64,000 bases of DNA from Antrodiella citrinella (taxonomy: Eukaryota; Basidiomycota; Agaricomycetes; Polyporales; Steccherinaceae). The stretch's first letter is position 1. Each line of letters starts with the position of its first letter. Positions 14,601 through 27,234 of this stretch are shown here, piece after piece. The stretch is from contig SGPM01000046.1 of NCBI GenBank assembly GCA_004802725.1, forward strand, positions 56,279 through 120,278. The letters run 5' to 3'. Under the pieces are notes generated by a model. The model saw only the letters and a program-made list of their open reading frames with translations. It searched no databases and was not told the origin of the DNA. Both the position numbers and the translations under genes were made by a program.

Positions 14601-15371
14601 TGTTCAGCAGCGCGCTGGAGGTTGCGAAGTTCGAGGGTGCAAACATCCGTACGGTGTCAGGTATCCGAGGCCAGGTCAAGAAGGCTTTGGGGAAACCGGA
14701 CGGTGCTTTCCGAGCTACCTTTGAGGATAAGGTACTCATGAGCGGTACGTCAATCTACTTATGCTCACTTATTAACGGTTTCCTCATATATTTTCGTTGT
14801 AGATATCATCTTCCTACGCGCGTGGTACTCCATCCAACCTCGGAAGTTCTACAATCCTGTCACCTCGCTCCTGCTATCCGAGAAGGGTGAATGGGCCGGT
14901 ATGCGTCTCACAGGCCAAGTCCGACGAGAAGAAGGCCTGAAAACGCCCCTCGACGCCAACTCGACCTACAAGAAAGTCGAGCGTGCCCCACGGCGGTTCA
15001 ACACCCTCAAAGTCCCCAAGAAATTGCAAGCGGCGCTCCCGTACGCTTCCAAGCCCAAGATCATGAAGCCGCAATCCAAGCAGACGTACATGCAGAAACG
15101 CGCCGTCGTGATGGAGCCGGAGGAGAAGAAGGCTGTGGCGTTGATGCAGCAGATCCGTGCGCTGCGGAAAGACCAGATCGCGCGGAGGAAGGAGAAGCAG
15201 GAGGAACGTAGGGCGGTGCATAGGGCGAAAGTGGCGAAGGAAGAGGAGAAGAAAGATGGGAAGGATAAGGAGAAGAGGAAGGAGTATATGCGTGTAGCGG
15301 GCATGAAGACGAAGCGGGAGCAGGAGAACGAAGGGGGTCGTAGTGGCAAACGACGCAAAAAAGAGGACTGA
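11697..15371 (+). CDS. BMS1: Ribosome biogenesis GTPase Bms1 (one-base frame break in exon 1)
   Basis: Bms1 is the nucleolar GTPase of the small-subunit processome; in yeast it binds Rcl1. Exons: 11697-11806, 11862-12221, 12275-12899, 12951-14744, 14803-15371. Visible are the basic N-terminus, [19 protein letters not shown], the P-loop [41 protein letters not shown], a long acidic linker rich in Asp/Glu, and the C-terminal Bms1/Tsr1 block with [33 protein letters not shown] and a basic tail. The summed exons are one base short of a multiple of three. The family-like N-terminus from the ATG at 11697 ([14 protein letters not shown]) and the [18 protein letters not shown] segment lie in different frames, and the switch falls at 11750-11760 in an A/G-rich run. 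About 1152 residues would result if one base were missing. Confidence 0.92.
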
Positions 15372-15542
15372 GCACGGGCCCAACGTCATGGCTTAGATTC
15401 ATAGCTGTCATCTCTTGTATCGTTAGAACTTCACGTTGCATGCAAACGCTGACTATATCGTGATGAATATATTATGGTCCAGCAGGAGAAACATGAAAAT
15501 AACAAACTACAAAGCGCTTATGTATGGAGAATAGCAGACTAT
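15372..15542. other. Convergent 3' ends of BMS1 and KGD1
   Basis: The two genes converge with 171 bases between stop codons. The AT-rich segment TATATTATGG near 15465-15475 could carry polyadenylation signals, but I cannot assign sites with confidence. Confidence 0.4.
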
Positions 15543-18500
15543 CTACGCCTTGAACGCCTCGTTGAGGAACGACTCGATTTGCTTCTTGTGCAAGATCTAG
15601 ACATAAATGTGAGCTAACGATCTTCACAAAAGCGACACACGTATGCTTACCTTGCTTCCAGTAGCAACAGAGCTAGTGGGGTCACGTCCGGCGTACAAGG
15701 GGTACTTGCCCTTGTGATGCTGGGACTCATTGGCGGCAGTCAAGATACGAGGAGCAACATAGGTCCACGCGCCGTTGTTGAGAGGCTCCTCTTGGCACCA
15801 GAGGAGATCAGCGTTGGGATACTTGTCGAGGTGTGGGGTGATCTAGGAAAGAGGTCTCAGCGAATGGACAACAAAAGGAAATAAGGAAGTTGCGTGCTTA
15901 CAAGGTCATACGGGAAAGGAGAAATTTGCTCTACTCGGCTGATAACAACATCCTTGATACCCTTGTCCTCACGTTCCTGAACAAGAGTGTGATAGACTTG
16001 GCCTACGGTACGAGGTCTCTTTAGCGGCTTGTTTCTAAAGGTCGTGGAATAGACTTACCACTGCAAAGAATGTGACGCCTAATCTGCTCAGGAAGGACCA
16101 GCTCCTCAGGATGAGGATCGGGAATGAAACGCTTGAAATGAGTCTCGCCGACCATCTCAGAGAGATCTGAGCGAGCCTTGGGATGCCGGAGGAGCGCTTT
16201 CGAGAAGAACACGACGAGCTAGAAAGATACGAGTTGGTATACTGAAGTCAGACGAGGTCAATTAGACGTACTGGTTTCCGGAAGTCACGGTGGATCTGGC
16301 GACGCAAGACGTGGAACTATGACGAACAAAAGTCAGTCAGGGTACCTAGATCAAATCTGCATAACATACGTAGTTCGCGGGTGTCCTGTGAAAGTGATTG
16401 AGTACATAGAACAGGGATGAAGTATAGCGAACTCACGTAGGGTACACAATCTGCATATTGCAGTCTTGATGCTGGCGCTCAATTTTGTTCGGTGTCGGGT
16501 AGACATTAGGATGATCGTCGCACAACTGCAAAAATCGCTCGATACGACCGCTCGAGTGTTCGGGACCCTGACCATCGAAGCCATGAGGCAAGCTCATGAC
16601 CAAACCAGTGCGCTGCAACCACTTCGTCTCACCAGAGGCAATGAACTGATCGATGATGCACTGCGCGTTATTGACGAAATCACCGAACTGGGCCTCCCAA
16701 ATAGTCAAAGAATCGGGGGAGACCAAAGAGTAGCCGAGCTCGAAGCCGAGGGTACCGAACTCCGACAATGAGGAGTTGCAAACGACAAAGCGAGCCTGGT
16801 TAGACCCGAGGTCGTTCAAAGGGACGTACTGCTGCTCGTTTGCCTGATCGTGAATGACGGCATGGCGTTGAGAGAAGGTACCACGCTCAACATCCTGACC
16901 CGACAAACGGACATGGATCTTGTCGAGGGCCAGGGAGCCGAACGCGAGGGCTTCAGCAGTGGCCCAATCGATGTTCGTGCCTTCGTCAACAGTCTTGCCG
17001 CGGGTGGCAAGAATGCGGGCCAGGTTCTTGTGAGGTGTGAAGCCTTCAGGGAAGGAGGAGATGCTACGACCGATGCGCTTCAGAGTTTCATCGTTAGAAC
17101 CGGTGTTCGCTGTGGGAAGGGTCTCTTCGGCAAGCTTCTTCGGCGAGGGGAAGCCTGGCCATGAAGCAGAAAGCCACTCCTTGCTGGTAGGGACGTAATC
17201 CTTTGCGCCGGCAGCGGCCTTTTCAAGCATACCCCAGACCCACTTCTTGTGCTCTTCGATATCCTTCTCCGTGAAAGTGCCACGACCGACGAGGAACTTG
17301 GCGTACTGAGTCAAAGGGGTGGGTTGCTTCTCGATCGCCTTGTACATGCGAGGCTGAGTGAAGCTAGGTTGGTCAGTCTCGTTGTGACCATGACGACGAT
17401 AACAGACGATGTCGATGACCACATCCTTCTTCCACTTTGCACGCCAGTCAGCGGCAAGCTGGCATACGAAGTTGACTGCTTCGACGTTGTCGCCATTCAC
17501 GTGGAAAATAGGAGCGTCGATGGCTTTAGCGATGTCGGAGGGGTACGGCGTGGAACGGGCGAAGCGGGGATCAGTCGTGAAACCAATCTGGTTGTTGACA
17601 ATCAAGTGAATGGTGCCTCCAGTACCGTAGTTAGGGAGATTATGGAATCCCATGGTCTCGTAGACGACACCTTGCCCTGCGAAAGCAGCATCTCCGTGAA
17701 GTAAAACACCCATGGCGGTGTTATGAGTCGCCTCGTCTTGTTCAAGTTGTTGCAGTGCACGTGTCTTTCCGAGAACAACGGGATCTTCGGCCTCCAGATG
17801 CGAAGGGTTAGCCACGAGTGAGAGAGCGACCTTCTTGCCGGAAGGGGTGGGTCGGATATAGTTAGCGCCCAGATGGTACTTCACGTCTCCAGCAGGTGAA
17901 TCGTCTTCATCAGCAGTACCGGAGAATTCGTTCAGGATGGCCTCAATAGGTTTGCGGATAACGTTCGCCAGAACATTCAGACGACCACGATGAGGCATTC
18001 CAATAGTAACATGCTTAACACCGTGCTCGACCGAGCGGTCAATGAGCGCCTTCATTCCGGGAATGAGTGCTTCGCAACCCTCAAGGCCGAAACGCTTCTC
18101 GTTGGGATACTTGCTGGCGATAAACTTCTCGAACGACTCGGACCAGATCAGACGGTCGAGAACCATACGCTTCTCGTCGACCGTGTAGTTCCAGGGTTTG
18201 GGGATCTCGACACGTTCACGAATCCAGTCGCACTGCTCCTTGTCGGGGATGTGCACGTATTGGATACCGACAGCACCGCCTGATCGCATGTCAGACGGAG
18301 GAACGCGGTGTTTGATTCATATGTACTTACAATAGATACGCTTGCAGAGCTTGATGATCTCTCTCAGTGACATAGTCTTGTGATCTTCGGTCGCGAAATG
18401 AGGCAGGATACCAGGTCCCAGAGCAATCTGCTTGTCCAAGTCGCGCTCGGTGAAACCGTAGCGGCTCAGCTCGAGCTCGGGAGGATGGTCACCGCTGAGA

Positions 18501-18986
18501 TCAGCATGCATGATTCCCAATGGGTCAAGCTCGGCGACATGGTGCCCACGCACTTGGTACGCACGGACGAGGAGTTGAACCTAACGTGAATTTGAGACAC
18601 AGGTGCTTGTTTGTACAGTGGATATCAGAACGTACCTTGAGATGGTCATCAAGCTCAGCACCTCCTCCTGCATGTAACGCAGGTGCTCCTCCTGCGGGAT
18701 AAGGGACGAGGTTCGGTGGAGGTTGGAAAGCCTTTGCACTGGGCAGACCCTTGTCCATGCCAGAGAAGTAGGCGTCCCAAGAAGCGTGGACGGAGGCAGG
18801 ATCTTGCCTCCAGTGTCTATACATCTCTTCCGCGTAGTAGGCATTCGTGCCGTTTGCGAATGCATCGTTGGGTGAGGGCGGTGTTGCGGGAGTCGCGAGG
18901 GTGCGCTGGCATGCTGGTGTGTACACCCGCGAACGCAGCGCAACGGTTGGGAATCGCCTGAGCGCACCAGCGGACCGTTGAAGCAT
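15543..18986 (-). CDS. KGD1: 2-oxoglutarate dehydrogenase E1 component, mitochondrial
   Basis: This is the thiamine-diphosphate-dependent E1 of the 2-oxoglutarate dehydrogenase complex (TCA cycle, mitochondrial matrix). Nine exons (18986-18636, 18580-18331, 18279-16437, 16385-16370, 16316-16272, 16218-16059, 16002-15902, 15842-15651, 15596-15543) total 1003 residues, the usual length. The first 30 residues are an Arg-rich, acid-free mitochondrial leader. Then come the E1 N-terminal motif [52 protein letters not shown], the ThDP/Mg site around [43 protein letters not shown] and the C-terminal EEPLNNGAW. Exon 4 is a 16-base micro-exon. The gene is divergent from the helicase gene, with about 770 bases between start codons. 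Confidence 0.96.
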
Positions 18987-19756
18987 GGCTGAAGGCTAGT
19001 TCAGTGAACTGCTCAAGCCTGCTCGAGCCTGAGGATTATAAGGAAGATGGAAGTAGGAAAGAAAGACACGGATGGTCTGCTCAGCTTCGTTGACGTAGCC
19101 GTAAAATCCCAATGGGAGACCGGGTCAGTCCGGTGTTTTAGCTTCACTGCTGCCGTAAACTCGGCCGACTTTGCACCGATCGCCTGGGCGTCTACCACAA
19201 TACTCCCGACGTGCCTTCTCGAATACAATCGTAATATTAATTATCGCATTCTGTTCAGTTCTCGCCCTTGGTTTGCCCTTTTCTTTAGGGACCATCAAGA
19301 CACGAGCGAGACATGGCATTTGCAGCAATTGACAAGCGAGCAATACCGCCACCGTTTGGCTCCAAGTTTTGACATAAACCTTCTCAGAGACCGTACCGCC
19401 GTACAGGATATTGGATCCAGTGCACAGAGCCCACCGTCACGGTGACAGAGGAGCCAGACTTTCGAAAGTAGTTGTGGTGACAGTTTTGCAAAAGGCGTAC
19501 TGATGCAGTGCCAGCCCATTGCTCGTTGACTGCGCCTTACAACGTACGTACATCGAGGCTGGTTCTTCTGTTGGCGTTTCTCACATTCACTTTATCATAT
19601 GTAGAACTTCTAGACTACATGAACTACCATCTTGGGCTCGTGTTCGTGATGCATGAACGAGGCAACAGACGCGCTTCCTTATCAATTCCCAGGTCCAAGT
19701 ACGCATCCTTTCCCTCCCTCCTCACTGGCACATCCTTCCTCACTCGTACGCAGGCC
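18987..19756. other. Divergent promoter region between KGD1 and the helicase gene
   Basis: The region lies between two divergent ATGs. The frame of the helicase stays open upstream to 19508 and includes in-frame ATGs near 19619 and 19649, so the 5' border of the helicase coding region is not fully fixed. Otherwise nothing is recognised. Confidence 0.5.
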
Positions 19757-22700
19757 ATGGATGCGCGTACTGTCAAACTCAATCGACTCTTTAAGCAGGT
19801 CGTTGACGGCCAAACTCCAGTCTCCCGGCAAAATGCCCGGTTATTTCTGGAAAGTATATGTCTTCAACCTGATCCCACCTCTTGCGCAGATCAGATGATT
19901 GCTGGGCGAGACGGCCTTGCATCCCTGCAGACTGCGATGTTCATGGACGTCTCACCCAGCTTCCTCAATGGTCTAGGAGCACAAATCATCGCGTACCTCA
20001 TGGCGCCAAAGCTCAAGGACGTCGCGAACGGCTCTTACCTCCAGAGGATCATCACGCAGATTACCACTCCGGCCATTCTCTGGAGGCCACTCATAGAATC
20101 CTTCAAGGAACATAAGCTGCAAGACAACGCCCAACATGCTTTTGCGTGGCTTCTTATCAATCTCGTCACCCTCCCGGCGGAAGACGGCGCACCCTATCGC
20201 GAGCTCGCTCGGGATCCTGTCATCTCCCAAGGACTTCTTACTTCCTCTCACCCCGAAACACGTGCTCTCGGCACCAAGATCAAGCACATTGTCGATACAT
20301 ATGGCGCAGGCGCTCCTAAGGACTTCGAAGACGGTCCAGGAGGGCGCCACGACAACGATCTTGTTGACTTTCGGTCGATCAAGATTCTTCCAACAGCGGA
20401 CGAAATCACGGCAAAGGATATCCCTTTCCTTCGCACAGCGGCTGAGGTCGATGCCGTGGATGTCGACAACCGAAGAAACGCTCACCTCGATAATCAGTTC
20501 CGACTGTATCGTGAGGACATGCTCTCCGAACTTCGCGAAGAGCTTCAGATTGTTCTTGGGCAGAAGAAGGGGAAGCATCGAGGACTCGTCTTTGATGGTC
20601 TCAAGTATGTTGGTTTATACTCCCCAGACGACTCCAAAAAGCTGCAGAAGTGGGGAGTTGTCTTGAAGTGCAAGGACGGCAGCGACCTGTGGGTCTTCAA
20701 GAAGGTGGTAGCCAATGTTGAAAAGCGGAAGGAGTTGTTGATCAAGGACCGAGGGACGCTGAGGGACCAGTCGTTGGTCTGTCTTGTGATAGATGGTATT
20801 GTCGTCGCGTTCGCGAAGCTCAGACGAGACGAGAGCTACTTGGCGCGTATGCCCCCGCATCTCGTGTTGCAACTCGAAGGCGAGCAGGAAACGATCGGCG
20901 CACTTTGTGCCTTCTCAACTGCGAAGAATATCAAGGTTGTTCAAATCGACACAGCGGTTTTTTCGTACGAGCCTGTGCTCGAAAGATTACAGAAAATCAA
21001 CCAAATGCCCCTCTGGCGAGAAATTCTTGCCTGGGAACCGGATACCGTGCTCGCGCCACCTGCGGACTCTCCTGACAAAATCATTACCGCGCTGCAAGCA
21101 ACTCGTTCCAAGGACTTGCAGCATATTATCAACTCTCCCAAGCCTATACGCCTGGACGGCCCTCAGACCAACGCTCTCCTTTCCGGTCTTACTCGACGCG
21201 TTTCCCTGATACAGGGTCCTCCAGGTATTATTCCTTTGATGACGACAATACTTCAGATATTGATCGTGTTGCATCAGGTACCGGGAAATCGTTCGTCGGT
21301 GCCCTCCTCGCCAAGATATTTCACGACAATACTTCGCAGACCATCCTGGTTTGTTGCTACACAAACCATGCCCTCGATCAGTTTCTTGAAGACTTGCTTG
21401 ACATTGGCATTCCTTCTCTGAGTCTGGTGCGACTCGGCGGGAAATCGACGACCAAGACAGAGCCGCTGTCGCTGTTCAACGCGAGACAGCGGGCAAAGTT
21501 TACCCGGTCGGATTGGACCGAAATCGAGAACATGAGATCGGACGCTGCAGGCTGCTTCGCTCGTCTTGAAGCTGCCTACCGAAAGAGCAGCCAGAACGTC
21601 TCCTTCACCGACATCCTCACACACATAGAGTTTGAGGATGATGCGTACTTCGAGGCGTTCCGTGTGCCCGCCTGGGCTCTCGGGGGCAACGATGGGATGC
21701 AGATTGTAGGGGCCAAAGGTCGGGCAGCGGACGAGACGTATCTCATTCGTCGATGGACTGCAGGTAATAATCCAGGTTCGTTTGTCAACGAGATTCACGT
21801 GAAGGCCGCGAAGGCTATCTGGATGCTGTCTAGAGAAAAGCGTCGTGAGAAGGTGTTGCAGTGGGAGAACACGGTGCGAAAGGAGCATATAGAGGAGCTC
21901 TGCCGTCGTGGAAGCGACTACAACGATGTCCAACGGTCAATGGATTTCAAATACTCGCAAGGCGACAGCGCAGTCCTTCAGCAGAAGCGCATCATTGGTT
22001 GTACGACGACGGCGGCGGCCAAATACAGCGACAGTCTCCTTGCAGCCAAACCGGATATACTCCTTGTGGAGGAGGCTGGTGAAATCCTCGAAAGCCACGT
22101 CCTCACTGCGCTGGGTAGGAGTACGGAACGTCTTATCTTGATTGGAGACCATCAGTGTGTATTTTCTACTATTCGTTTTGTGCCGCCCTAATCATGACGC
22201 TTTTGACGCGATCCAGGCAACTCCGACCAAAAGTCGACAGCTACAGGCTCACCGTCGAGAAAGGGGATGGCTTTGACCTTAACCGATCAATGTTTGAACG
22301 ACTTGTTCTTCGCGGTTACCCTCACGAGACCCTCAGCAAGCAGCATCGCATGCGACCTGAGATATCTAAGCTCATTAGACATCTAACGTATCCGGATCTC
22401 GTGGATGCGGACTCCACTAAGATTAGACCGGACGTCCTAGGTCTAAGAGACAACATCGTTTTCTTCTCTCACAATCACCGGGAGGATGAGAATCCTCGTA
22501 TCTCTACAAATTCGGGAGAAGAAGGTGCCAAGACGTCAAAACAGAACACATTTGAAGCTCAAATGGTCCTCAAGATAGTGCGGTATCTTGGTCAACAAGG
22601 GTATGGAACTGACCAGCTCGTTATCCTTACACCATATCTGGGTCAACTCCACTGCCTTCGGGAAGCTCTCAGCAAGACCAATGACCCGATTCTCAGCGAT

Positions 22701-25700
22701 ATCGACTCCGCAGATCTCGTACGTGCCGGGGTCATGTCCACCGGCGCCGCCCAACTCGCAAAAAGGGGGCCAATTCGATTGGCTACCATCGGTATGTTTC
22801 CCAGTTTGTATTTCCCCTTTTGATTCGTCTAACTGTCGTTCAGACAACTACCAGGGGGAGGAAAGCGACATCGTTATTATCTCCATGACTCGCAGCAACC
22901 CAGATCACGACATCGGCTTCTTGTATTCTCCAGAGCGTGTCAACGTTCTGCTTTCCCGTGCGCGTAATGGTCTCATCATGATCGGAGATGCCAATACGTT
23001 CAGTAATGCGCGTAGGCGAGAAGGCAAGGAGCTTTGGACTCGCTTGTTTACGCTGCTGCGGGAGGATGGTCACGTATACGATGGAATACCAATCAAGTGT
23101 CAGCGTCATCCGGATCACACTGCTCTGCTCTCGTCTCCAGAAGACTTTGATCGCGAAACGCCTGACGGAGGGTGCACAATGCCTTGGTAAGTGTATTTCA
23201 CCCCACCACTTTTGTTGTTTCTTGTTCCGCTTACCTTATCGTTTATGACAGTGGCGTAAAGTTGAGGTGTCAGTTGCACACCTGCCCGTTGAAGTGTCAC
23301 CGAGTGACCGACCACTCGAATATGAAATGCGAGAAGCTCTTGGACGACCGTTGTTCCAATGGGCACAAGCGAACCTGGCACTGCTTTCAAAGTCCGCCCC
23401 TCAACTGCGCGAAATGCGACAAGGCCGCGAAGGAGGCAGAGAAGAAGCAGAAGGCAGAGTTTGAGCGGCAGATGAAGCGAGAAGCTGAGGAGCGTGAGCA
23501 TGCTCTCAAGATCGCTGAGCTAGATGAGGAGATTGCGAAAGCGATGCAGGAGACAGTGGACAGGGAGCTGGCCAAGCAACGCGCGGATGCGCTGAGTCAG
23601 AAGCAGAAGGATCTCGAGAATGCGAAGGCTCGGGCGAAGAAGAGGGCTGAAGATGCCACATCCTCCCCTGCTGTCGCTTCAAAATCCGATTCGAAGTCTA
23701 TGTCGTCGAGTGGTATCCTGCAAGCTTCCCTCAAGATGACTGCTGAGCCCAAGGTCTCAACTTCCGATCCACCTGGGTCCGCTGCTGCATTGCGTTCCTC
23801 TGTTTCTGAAGCCAAATGGGCACACCAGAAGGCCATGGAAGGTGCTGACAACGAGCATATTGACCGCATCATGGAGATGACCGGACTAGAGAATGTCAAG
23901 GCTCAAGTTCTTCGCATCAAGGATAAAATCGATCTCACCAAACGGCAGGGTGCCTCAGCTAAGGATGAACGATTCAACATATCTCTTCTTGGTAATCCTG
24001 GTACAGGTAAGTGACAGTTGATATTGCTCTTCCTCAGTGTTCTAAGCTTCGTACAACAGGAAAAACAACTGTAGCCCGCCACTACGCGAAATTCCTCACA
24101 TCTGTCGACATCCTTCCAGGAGACACGTTTGTCGAGACTACTGGATCGCGCCTCGCGAATGACGGAGTACCGGGGATCAAGAAGACCCTCGAGCAAGTGC
24201 TTGCTACGGGCGGCGGTGCGATCTTTATCGATGAGGCTTACCAGCTAACTGGGACAAGCAATTTCGGTGGCGGTCAAGTTCTCGACTTCCTTCTCGCTGA
24301 GATGGAGAACAATGTGGGAAAGCTTGTGTTCATTCTTGCCGGGTACAACAAACAGATGGAGAAGTTCTTCGAGCATAATCCTGGAATCCCGAGCCGTGTC
24401 CCATACCGTCTACAGTTCGATGACTATACCGACGATGAGCTTCGCCTCATGTTTGAGAGGCTCATCGAAAAGAAGCACCCAGGGCGCATGAAGGTCGAAG
24501 GTGGTATACGCGGGCTTTACGTTCGTATCGCAGTGCGACGCCTCGGACGAGGGCGTGGTCGCGACGGTTTTGGGAACGCGCGTGCTCTGCACAATCTTCT
24601 CGCCACCATCACTGAGCGCCAGGCTGCTCGTGTCTCTGCTCAGCGGAGTCAAGGCATCCTGTCGGACGACTTTCTCCTCAAGATGGAAGACATCATCGGT
24701 CCTGATCCTGCTAAGGCGGTTCCCGGTAGCGAGGCGTGGAAGAAGCTACAGAAGCTCATCGGGCTCAACGCTGTCAAAGCCTCGATTCAAAATCTCTTTG
24801 ACATCATGACAGACAACTATCGCCGAGAACTGAGAGAGAAGGAACCAGTACAAGTATCTCTCAATCGCGTGTTTTTAGGAAATCCTGGGACTGGCAAAAC
24901 TACGGTCGCTAAACTGTACGGTGAAGTGCTCGCCGACCTGGGTATGCTCACCAACGGAGAAGGTAATTCATTCGTACCCACTTCTCAGGCAATATACTTA
25001 TAGGTTCATATCAGTTGTTGTGAAGAATCCTGCGGATTTTGTTGGCAGTGTGCTCGGCCAGTCTGAGAGCAATACGAAGGGAATTCTTGCTTCCACGGTT
25101 GGCAAAGTCCTCGTTATTGATGAGGTGCGTGTATCCATTTGTGTCTATGCAACTCACACACTGACGGGAATGTAAGGTCTACATGCTCTACGGAGGTGTG
25201 TCTGGGGACGGAAACAAGAACGACCCTTTCAAGACTGCTGTCATCGATACTATTGTCGCAGAAGTGCAGAGTGTTCCAGGCGACGATCGCTGTGTATTGC
25301 TCCTCGGCTACGAGCCTCAAGTCCGGGAGATGTTCAGGGTAAGCTATATATTGCGTTCAATTTGGATGTGAAAATGTTTGACGAGATGGCGCAGAATGTC
25401 AACTCTGGCTTGTCTCGCCGTTTCGCCATTGAAGATGCGTTCCGATTCGAAGACTTCTCCGAGGATGAGCTTATGGCGCTGCTTGATCTCAAACTCGAGC
25501 AGCAAGATCTTGATGCCTCTCCCGATGCGAAGGTGGTCGCTATCGACATGTTGAGTCGGGCTCGCATTCGTCCCAACTTTGGGAATGGAGGAGAGGTTGA
25601 TAACATGCTAGGCAAAGCAAAGAACAACTACAGTTCTCGAGTCGCCAAGCTACCGATCACACAGCGGCCCGACGACATCATCTTCCAACCAGTTGACTTT

Positions 25701-27234
25701 GACCCGAAGTTCGACCGTTCAGCACATTCAGAGCGCAACCTTCAGGAGCTATTTGCGGACGTGGTTGGATGCGAAAAGGTGGTCGACAAGCTCCGAGAAT
25801 ACCAGAACATTGCGCGGGTCATGAAGCAACTTGGCAAAAGCGTCAAGGATGTGCGTCAGCACATCCCCACCAATTTCGTCTTCAAGGGTCCTCCTGGTAT
25901 GTGTCTTGCTCTTGATCATGATTTTCTTGTCTGAAGATGCGCTGGCAGGCACTGGGAAGACGACCACCGCTCGAAAGATGGGCCAAGTATACTATGACAT
26001 GGGGTTCTTGTCGTCTATTGACGTCATTGAATGCTCCGCTTCCGATCTAGTGGCCGGTTACGTTGGACAAACCGGAGAAAAGACTAGACAGCAGTTCGAC
26101 AAAGCTTTAGGAAAGGTGCTTTTTGTCGATGAAGCCTATCGTTTGAGCGAAGGCCCATTTGCGAAGGAAGCTATGGACGAGATTGTAGGACTTCTGACAC
26201 AGGAGGCTTACGCGGGGAAACTCATCGTGATCCTTGCTGGATATGATCAGGAGATAAATAAGCTGCTGCAGACGAATACTGGCCTCTCCAGTCGATTCCC
26301 AGACGAGATCATCTTCGAGAACTTGGATCCGCAGAACTGCTTGGACATCTTGAAGAACGAGCTGAGCAAGGAGGATATTCACTGCAGCGCGTTGACCCAG
26401 TCGTCCCCAGCTTACCAGGAATTGGTGGATATGGTGAACTCCTTGTCAAGCCTTCCGTCATGGGGTAATGCTCGCGATATGAAGACACTTGCGAAGCAGA
26501 TGATTCGCGTAGTCTTCAACAAGGTCACCGCTACGACCAACAGCATGGCTCTCCAGGACCAAGAAGCTGTTGATGTGATGGCAACGATGCTTCACGAACG
26601 CAGCTCTCGCTCCCTTTCACTTCCTGTGGGTAAGCCGTCGAAAGCTAGTGGCCTTCCACTACCGACTCGGACCCTCGCCCCGCCCGTCATATCTGCATCC
26701 CATGCCGTTGATACTGCTCCTCCACCCCCACCGATAGCTTCGAAGGAGGATGCAGCAGCAGCTGATTCCAGCGACTCGGATCTGCGCGATCTAAATGTTA
26801 GTGACGCGGTCTGGGTTCAGCTGCAAGCAGACAAACAGGCTGCAAAGCGGGCAGAGCAACGACGACAGGAAGAATTTGCTGCCGCAGCCAAAGCTGCAGA
26901 AGACGGGTATCGAGCGCAAGCAGCTGCCAAGGCACTCGCAGCTGCTTTGCTAGCACGTCTGCGTCAGCAGGCGAAATCTGAAGAGCTCAAACGACAATTG
27001 GAGGCAGAGCGACAACGTGAACAGAAGGCGCGCGAAGATTACATGAGACGCCAGAGGCAACTTGAAGAGCTCAGGAGGAAGGAGGTGGAAGAACGGAAAC
27101 GCGAGGCGCAGGTACAGCAGAAGCTGCGCTCCATGGGTGTGTGTATTGCTGGCTTCCAGTGGATCAAGGGAGCAGGTGGGTATCGGTGCGCGGGTGGTTC
27201 GCACTTCATCACAGACGGACAACTTGGGTTATGA
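19757..27234 (+). CDS. ZNFX1-like SF1 helicase fused to three CbxX-type AAA+ ATPase domains
   Basis: Ten exons (19757-21224, 21278-22154, 22217-22791, 22844-23186, 23252-24006, 24060-24962, 25015-25124, 25177-25338, 25395-25896, 25949-27234) give 2326 residues in frame. An N-terminal ~300-residue region like that of NFX1-type zinc-finger proteins precedes a UPF1-like SF1 helicase: GPPGTGKS near 488, LLVEEAGE near 750, LIGDHQQLRP, then NYQGEESDIVIISMTRSN and VNVLLSRARNG. A Cys/His-rich stub (about 1085-1140) resembles a decayed NFX1 zinc finger. A charged coiled coil leads to three tandem CbxX/CfqX AAA+ modules with GNPGTGKTT near 1338, GNPGTGKTT near 1615 and GPPGTGKTT near 1897, and Walker B motifs AIFIDEAY, VLVIDEVY and VLFVDEAY. 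The tail is a Glu/Arg/Ala coiled coil ending in a GYRCAGGSHF motif. The function is unknown. ZNFX1 relatives act in RNA silencing or antiviral RNA sensing, which is only suggestive here. Confidence 0.9.
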
